The notes beneath the pieces are model-generated. The model searched no databases. It saw only the letters and a list, made by a program, of their open reading frames with translations, and was not told the DNA's origin. From positions 1,116,001 through 1,180,000 of the forward strand of contig JANTQA010000045.1 of NCBI GenBank assembly GCA_027625915.1: a stretch of 64,000 bases of DNA, in the 5' to 3' direction. This DNA is from Anaeramoeba flamelloides (Eukaryota > Metamonada > Anaeramoebidae). A program made the position numbers and the translations under genes. Below, one piece after another: positions 57,114 to 64,000 of the stretch (positions within the stretch are counted from its first letter, which is position 1; every line of letters begins with the position of its first letter).

Positions 57114-58263
57114 TTCATTTATAATGTATATATTTATCCTGATAAGTTTTAAAGAAATTAACATACACTTGAAAAATATTTTTACTTTTATTGAATCAAC
57201 AAAAACTCATTTTTTATTGAATATAATCACCCACAAGAGAAGATAAATGTGTTTAAATATTGTTTGTTATAAAATAAATTGGAAAAAAGAAAATTATTTA
57301 TATCAATCTTGCAGGACTGATTCCTGTATTATTTGAAAAAAAAAAAAAAAAAATTGATAAGAAAAAACAACAAAAGAAATACGTGAAAAAATTTTTTAAA
57401 AAAAAAAAATGTTTTTTAATTTTTTATCCAATATGTCTTTTGTGACAAATCCTGTATTTTGAAAGCAAAAATACTTTTCCAAAAAATAATTACTGATAAC
57501 TCTGATCTATAACCAAATATTTTTTATAATGGGGATTTGACTTGTAAATGTAATTTTTTATTATAAATTCCTTCCATAATTAAAAAAATAACTTTTGAGA
57601 CTGGTTCCTGTACAACTTTTTCACTGAAAATCTCATTTATTAAAATAGATTGTAACAAATATTGAGCCAAAATAATAAAAACATGGCAAGTATAAGTGTC
57701 CTAATAAAAAAAAAAAAATGTGAACATGTTGTAAAAGTGTTACAAACGTCAAAAATTTTATAATAACAACTTTGATAACAGTAATCTTTGCTATAAAACG
57801 TGTAATAAACTTTGTAACACGTTATAAGATTATTTTTTAAAAAAGTATGGAAAAAATCATCATATAAAAGTGAATTTTGTTAGAAAAATGATATATAGAT
57901 ATTCTAAAAAAAAAAATTTATTGGGGTGTAAGCATTTTTTGTTTAATTTTAGACAATTTGAAACTTAATTATTGTAATTTTGAGCAGTTTTATTTTGGTT
58001 AAAAAATCTTTATTTTCAAAAAAACAATCTTGAACTGGCTATTCTTGATTGAATTCAAATCCATTTTTAGATTGTTGAAGTGATTTATTTGTTGACGTGT
58101 ATATTTTTGGTATACTTTTATGAATGAATTTAACAATATATTCTTTTTTTTTAAAGATTTTTTAAATACATTTTTTCTTTTTCTTTGGTTTTTTTCTTTT
58201 TCTTTTCTTTAGATTTTTTTTTACATTTCCTTCAGTAAATCCCAAGTAATATATATATATATA

Positions 58264-59763
58264 TCCCTTAGCACCCCGGATTTGCCTAAATTTCATCAAG
58301 TTTTTTAAATTAGATTTAAAAGTATATTGATCTACTAATATATTAATTTTCTTATTTGCCTTTAATCCAGATTTGAATTATAATAAAAAGTCAAAATAGT
58401 TCAAAGATAAAGTAGTTAAGTTTATTGATTTTTTTTTTTGATATTGAAAAAAAAAATAATAATTATTCATTTTTACATTTTTTTTAAAGATTTTTATTTT
58501 TATTTTAATTTTTTTAAATCAGAAATTTTATTACATTAATAGTAATTCAAAACTCAACACATTAATTTATTAATAATAACCACAAAAAAATTTTGATAAT
58601 TTTATGATAAAAAAAATAAATAAAAAAATAAATTACTTTGAAATTTAATTTTTTTTTTAGAAAAAAATTTCAATAAATATCCAATTAAGAGAAAAATGAA
58701 ATTTATTTCTTTAGCCCAAAATTAAATTTTTAATATGATTAATTTTCTAAAACTTTTATTTAAGCAATAGATAATAATTGAAAATCAAAAAAAAAAAAAA
58801 AATTGTAAAATAATTTCAATTTATTAAATTGGAATAAAACAAATCTAAATTACTTTTTTAATCGATAAAATATTTATACCTAAATTTAAAATAAAATAAA
58901 AAATGACTCTTAAATATTCTTCCAATATAATAAAATAATCTCCAAAACCAAATTTTTTTTATTGCATTTTGTTATTGGAAAAAATTTGAATAATATATTT
59001 GCGATATTTGGATTTTTCCTTAATAAATTAATCCAGATCTTGTTAAATAAGTTCTGATATATGGTCTCAAATTCAGCAATATTGTTTATTTTATTTCTAG
59101 ATTTTAAAAAGTCAAAAATTAAAAAAATGTAAAAAATAAAAAAAAAAAATCAATTATTAATCTGACTCGAACTATTGGCCAAATCATTTAAAATTGAAAA
59201 AAAATCTTGTTGAAAAAATTTCAAATTTTTACAATGAAAAAAAAATTGATTTTTTTTTCTAATTTAATTTATATTTTTTTTTATTTTTAATTTATTTAGA
59301 ATCTAATATAGATATTGATATTGAATAGTAATCAGTAGATAAAACAAATTTTCTATGTGATGTTATAATAACTTTTATAATGAATAAATTATTTAATCAA
59401 GCATTTTAGGCAATTTTGGGTGCAAAGGGCCCCCAAAAAAATTTACAGTAAAGTATGATGTGTTTTAAATATTAAAACTAAGAGGTTTTTGATGTCTAGA
59501 CAAACTTTTCAAAAAAAAAAAAAAAATTTATTTTGACAAAATTTGGAAAAATAATAAAATCACAATAACCAAAAAAAAATTACCAATGTTGAAAATTTTT
59601 TACAAAGTTATTTTTTTATTTTAAGTAACTATACAATTTTTAATTATAAAATTTTCTTTCTAAGATAATTGTTTATTAATTCTATATATTATTATCCTTT
59701 GATAACATTTCAAATTAAAAATTTTGTTTGAAATGTTTTTAGGTTATTTGGGGTGCTAAGAGA
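58264..59763 (+). mobile_element. 1.5-kb element with CCCTTAGCACCCC ends, copy 2
   Basis: Starts TCCCTTAGCACCCCGGATTT after an (AT)n run and ends TTTGGGGTGCTAAGAGA before TATAAAC. It is the inverted partner of 26896-29115 and lacks that copy's 732-bp insertion. No coding frame. Confidence 0.65.
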
Positions 59764-59789
59764 TATAAACTCCATCTAACTCAAAGGAG

Positions 59790-60330
59790 AAGAGCCAAAA
59801 TGAAATTTTCAATTTTTTTTTTAAGAATCAACCCAACTTACGATTATTTAGAAATAATAGAAATAATTAACTTCGTATTAGAGTCAATATTCATAAAAGA
59901 AAACCCTGAACAAACCATAAATTTCAAAAAAAAAAAAAAATGTTAAAAAATTTTTTGGGAACCTTTCATTGGAGCGTCTCATACAAAATTCTCAATTTTT
60001 TTAGGAAATTAAAATTGTTGATAATAATGTTTTTTTACTTGTAAATGTATGAATTTTAAAAAGAGCATACACAGCATAAATTTTCTTAATGTTAATTTGG
60101 AGTTTCAAATATTTTTTTGTTTTGCAAATTTACTTTTTAAAAAAAAAAAAGAAAAGTAAGAAAAAATAAAAAAAAAGCAAAAAGCAAAATAAAAAAAAAA
60201 ATTTAAAAATGAGAAAAAATGATTTAGATTTAAAAATTGAAAAGTTATTTTGAGAAGAATACTGAATTAAACTCATGGAATATGTTGATTTTCTTCAATA
60301 AAACCTGACACATTTGACTGAAAAAGAGTA
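59790..60330 (+). repeat. Dispersed repeat, uninterrupted copy
   Basis: Matches 37600-38560 without the family D MITE: GGAAATTAAAATTGTTGAT, TTAATGTTAATTTGG and TTTGACTGAAAAAGAG occur in both in order. Confidence 0.55.
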
Positions 60331-60420
60331 ATATATAAATATACATCTTTGAAAATAAAAATAAATATTAACAAAATTAATACTCTGAAATATCCTATAA
60401 AATTACATAAACTAAATTCC

Positions 60421-60978
60421 AAAAATAGGGGCCCAAATTTCGAGATCTCGTTCTAGAATCATTGGATTTCAATATGATGTTGGGCAGTTGATTAATGATG
60501 TAATTTAAATAAAATTTTCTACTTCATAATTAACTAACCAAACTTTTGACTAAAAAATTGGAAGAAAATAAAAAAAAATTTTCAAACAATCAGATGACAA
60601 TTTGATTTTTTTTTTGTTTGTTAGTTTCTTCAATCGAATAGTTTCAGATGCCAATTTTTCTTCACTGATTTACATTTAATATTTTTACATGATGAAAAAT
60701 TTCAATTTAATTCTCAATCAAATTACTCTTACAACCGAAAAAAAATTCGATAATATCCAGATGTTGTAAAATTTTGGATGATTTTTTTAGCCAAATTTTT
60801 GTACAAAAAATGAAATAGATTTTGTTCAACGTATAAAAATTTTTAAAGAAGACACCTTGTTAGTATTTAATCTTCTGATGATTATCCATCAACTTCTAGT
60901 TTATTGATGATTATTTACAGGGTTCCTCATATAATTAGTTTTGTGAGTATCATTTGAAAAACTGGGCCCTTATTTTTC
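60421..60978. mobile_element. Putative MITE with GGGCCC near both ends
   Basis: AAAAATAGGGGCCCAAATTTCG at left is roughly complementary to GGGCCCTTATTTTTCG at right (inverted arms about 20 bases). It has no second copy in the window and no clear target duplication, so the call is tentative. Confidence 0.4.
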
Positions 60979-61259
60979 GAAAGTAGTTTATATTTATAAT
61001 TAAAAAATCTCGATGTTAACTTTTTTTCAGTTGAAGTACAATAAAAAATTGGTGGTGCTCATTTAAAAAATTGTAATTTGCTTTTTTTTCAGTTTTTGAT
61101 TTTTTTTTTTTTAATTTGTAACATATCAGCCTTTTATATGTTTCTAATAATTTAAAAATGAAATATTAATAAGATTTAATAATTAAATGAAAACTCTAAG
61201 ATTTTTAACATAGTTAAAACAGTTAAAAGAATAACACGGGTACAATTCCATTAAAATAG

Positions 61260-61760
61260 GAAATAATTTTGATTTTTCCAAATATTTGAATCATTTTTTC
61301 ATTTTTTTGTTTTTTATTTTCATTACATTTTTTTGAATTACGTAACTCATTACATCAGATCAATATATTTTTTTGATTAAGTTAGGTATTAAGTTACAGT
61401 TGAGTTCTTTAAAATACTAGAACTCAAATAAAATTAGTTGATGGTTTCTAACCTTTTTGATCGATCAATAATTTATTAATAAAAATTACAACAAATTTCC
61501 CAATATATTTTTTTTATTATGTTGTCTAAAAAATTTTTTTGACACGCCCATGATTTATTAGTATTGATATTTATTTATTTTTTGTTTATTTTTTTAAATA
61601 TGTAAATTTTTAATAATTGTAATCATATTCCAATTAGTTAATTGGTTCTATTTTGATGTTTCTTCTAGAATTTATTATATAAGATTTTCTTTTTCAATTG
61701 ATTTTTTGGTGTGTTAAATATTTTTAATTGGAGTTTCTATAGATACTCTGAAATCTCAAC
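61260..61760 (-). repeat. Dispersed 0.5-0.65-kb repeat, inverted copy
   Basis: Reverse complement of the 23010 family: TTTTTGATCGATCAATAATT, TAGTTGATGGTTTCTAACC and TTGATATTTATTTATTTTTTG appear in inverse order. Confidence 0.5.
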
Positions 61761-62324
61761 AATTTAAAAGTTGGCAAATAAACACGATTTGGTATTTTTT
61801 TCAAATTTATTTTATAAAATGAAAAAAATAATTTTAAATCTATTTTGAATTTATCAGATAAAATATTTTTTCCATTACTAATCATTTCAACATCTTTTTT
61901 TTTTTTTATTTTTTTTTTATTAATACATATAATTTTAAATATAATAAAACAAAAAGCTGGTCAATGAAGTGTTACTAGAACAATTAAGAAAAAAATTTGT
62001 CCTTCAAATAATAATACCATCATTTAATTCACAGTAATTCATTTCTTCATTTCTTATTTAATTTTATTTGTTTATATTTTGAAATATATTTTTCTTTATT
62101 TGAATTTTTTTTTTTGATTTTACAACTACCAAAAGCTAACAATTTCGAAATTTATAAAAAAAAAAAATACAAACACAATAACAGTATAATATTTAAATTA
62201 ATTTGGATTCATTAAATTTTATTTTCTTTTTCTACTTAATTTTTTTATTAATTAGTTAATTGTTGTTATTTTTATTTATTTATTTACTTACTTTAATATT
62301 GATTTCTCAACTTTTTCTTTATAG

Positions 62325-62822
62325 AATTGAATCTAGTATTTGTGCATCATTTACAAACTTTAGTTTATTAATTGAGTGCTTGTCCAACGACTGTCTCATA
62401 GAATTTTTTTCTTTACAATTTCTGGGAAATGAATTAAAGATCGCAGAAATTGATGAAAAACAAAATTATATTACAATACGTCATTTTTTAGCAACAAATA
62501 TACTCTCTGGATATACAAATGTTTGTTGATCAATATTTAATTTTTCTTTATACTAATTTTCTTTTTCCTTTCTTTTTATTTATTTTTATTTCCCCAATTA
62601 AACATTTAACTTTTTAACACATATCTTTGTTTTATAAACTGATAATAAATTGACTTATAGTTAAGGTTGTCTTCATTGCATTTAATTTTAGTATTCCTAC
62701 AAACGTATAATGAAAAAATTTTAACAAGTCTAATTCTTAGAAATTTCAATTATCAAAGAAATAATAAATTTTATCGAAACTTTTATGAAGGTAAAGACCA
62801 AGATACCGTAATAATCGAGTAA
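62325..62822 (+). CDS. Last two exons of an unrecognised gene
   Basis: Exon a (62325..62524) follows a TTTTTCTTTATAG acceptor and reads SICASFTNFSLLIECLSND, EFFSLQFLGNELKIAEIDEK then YITIRHFLATNILSGYTN. Exon b (62692..62822) follows a TTTAATTTTAG acceptor and reads LFLQTYNEKILTSLILRNF and YQRNNKFYRNFYEGKDQ, ending TAA. The phase-1 join needs a GTTGAT donor; a stronger-looking GTTTGT donor four bases earlier would change the phase. A GGTAAAG inside exon b could be another donor, in which case the gene runs on. The upstream exons are outside what I can find. Composition is clearly coding; I cannot name the family. Confidence 0.5.
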
Positions 62823-64000
62823 GATTTTGAATTATACCAATAATATTTTTTTTTTTTATTTTATATATATATATATTTTCTTACTTAAAAATTTTTTAAA
62901 AGGATACCCAAATTTTTTTAAGATTTTTCTTTTAATTTTGTGAAATTTTCATTAGGAATAACATAAAAACAAAAAACTTTATTTGTATTGCGATTTTTGA
63001 AAATGATCAAATTTTTACAACTTTGTTTTTTTTTTTTTTTTGGATAAAATTGATGTTTAACTTTTAATTCTTAAAATATTACCACTTGATATGTATTAAA
63101 ATACTAATTTAGTTATTACTTTATTGAGAGAAAGGAGTAAATATAGAATATTTTATCAAAAAAAAAAAAAAAATAATAAATAAATAATAATAATTATGAT
63201 AGTTATATAACAAATTATAATACCATTTGTAATATCAATTAAAAATCATCCACTTTATTTGATTTTCCATAATTTAAAAGAATAGAGTAATTTTTTTTTG
63301 ATTTTACATGATTATTTAGAATTCAGGAAAAATGCTGTTAATTTTTTTTTAATTTTTGTTTTGATTGGGAAATCAATAAACTTTCTTAACAAAAAAAATA
63401 ATGATTAAAAAAAGCTAGACACTCGATTCACAGCAAAAATTTCGTCAAGTTATGTGAAATGTAAAAGGTAAACTTCGTTTCTGTCAAAGTCACATTTTTT
63501 TTTTTAAATATCAATTATTTTTTTATAATTGACCTTTTAAAAGAATAAATTAAAAATAAGTAGAATAATGCACATAATAGAGAAAATTTAATACTCGTGT
63601 GAAGTAAATCTAATAAACCCATATATTTTCTTAAAAATTGAAAAACTAAAATCCTTAGGGATAAATTGAGAAAAACAAAAATGTTATTTTTGATTTTAAA
63701 TTGAAGATCCAAATAAAATTCAATTAGAAATAAATATGATTGTTCTAAAAATATTTTCACTCTTTTAATAATATTAGAATAGCACAATTTTACTTAGTGA
63801 CTAATAGAGCTTGCGATATATAAAAAAACTACAAACAATTATTTTTCAAAAAAATTATAAAGAAAAAAAATAAAAATAAAAAAATGTGAAAAAATGATTT
63901 CAATTTTAAAATTTCCAAAATAAATTTTTTCTTCTAATATCGATTAAAACCCTTTAAAAATATATAATTAACTCACCATAAACTATGTCACTTTTAACTG
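62823..64000. other. AT-rich DNA, no gene seen
   Basis: Contains an (AT)n block near 62861-62876 and homopolymer runs. A 90-residue minus-strand frame at 63515-63787 is Leu/Phe/Ile-rich without a recognisable domain and is not supported as coding. Confidence 0.5.

Larger units (their letters stand above)
57114..62324. other. Gene-free repeat-rich region
   Basis: No gene is supported. Contents: unique AT-rich DNA to 58246, an (AT)n run, the second CCCTTAGCACCCC element (58264-59763), a 37600-type repeat (59790-60330), a GGGGCCC-ended MITE (60421-60978), and an inverted 23010-type repeat (61260-61760). The last 500 bases are A/T homopolymers ahead of the 62325 exon. Confidence 0.55.

Noticed and set aside
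1-64000. CRISPR arrays, bacterial operons or ribosome-binding sites
   Set aside because: No regularly spaced direct repeats; introns and eukaryotic domains show nuclear eukaryotic DNA.

Overview
The window is nuclear DNA of an extremely AT-rich, gene-poor protist. Genes use spliceosomal introns (GT...AG) and all three standard stop codons. Several things suggest an Anaeramoeba-like amoeba: long Lys-Glu tracts inside otherwise conserved proteins, a PAS-like domain protein beginning Met-Gly-Asn, and the base composition. That assignment is inference; no rRNA or other marker gene is present to test it.

About seven host genes can be supported. Four are split by introns much longer than their exons, so they had to be assembled from distant exons whose phases match. 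From left to right: (1) minus strand, a PEX22-like peroxisomal membrane protein, two exons about 3.8 kb apart; (2) plus strand, an atypical extended short-chain dehydrogenase/epimerase with two short introns; (3) plus strand, a PAS-like gene that looks decayed; (4) plus strand, an acidic coiled-coil protein whose first exon is not found; (5) minus strand, a three-exon gene of 7.8 kb for a 594-residue protein with an MLKL/HeLo-like four-helix bundle, EF-hands and an SH3 domain; (6) plus strand, an Sds3/BRMS1-family protein (Sin3 histone deacetylase complex) with a 3.5-kb first intron; (7) plus strand, an FHIP/RAI16-like protein with a long KE insertion; and the last two exons of an unrecognised plus-strand gene near 62.3-62.8 kb.

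The rest is repeats. There are at least seven families of short non-autonomous DNA transposons (MITEs) with TA target duplications, most starting CAG and so probably moved by a Tc1/mariner-type transposase. One family has TTAA duplications (piggyBac-like). A 1.5-kb element with CCCTTAGCACCCC ends is present as an inverted pair. There are two 5'-truncated LINE tails, a retroposon-like insertion, and a zinc-finger transposase relic that is itself split by a MITE. Several insertions have an empty-site paralogue in the same window, so boundaries and target duplications can be read directly. Many lie inside host introns and explain much of their length. A pure run of 63 C at 41.4 kb is the most extreme compositional feature.

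Best candidates for something new: the HeLo/MLKL-like + EF-hand + SH3 protein, which would couple a membrane-permeabilising-type helical bundle to calcium sensing; and the PEX22 homologue, which implies a peroxisome import (receptor recycling) system in what may be an anaerobic lineage.
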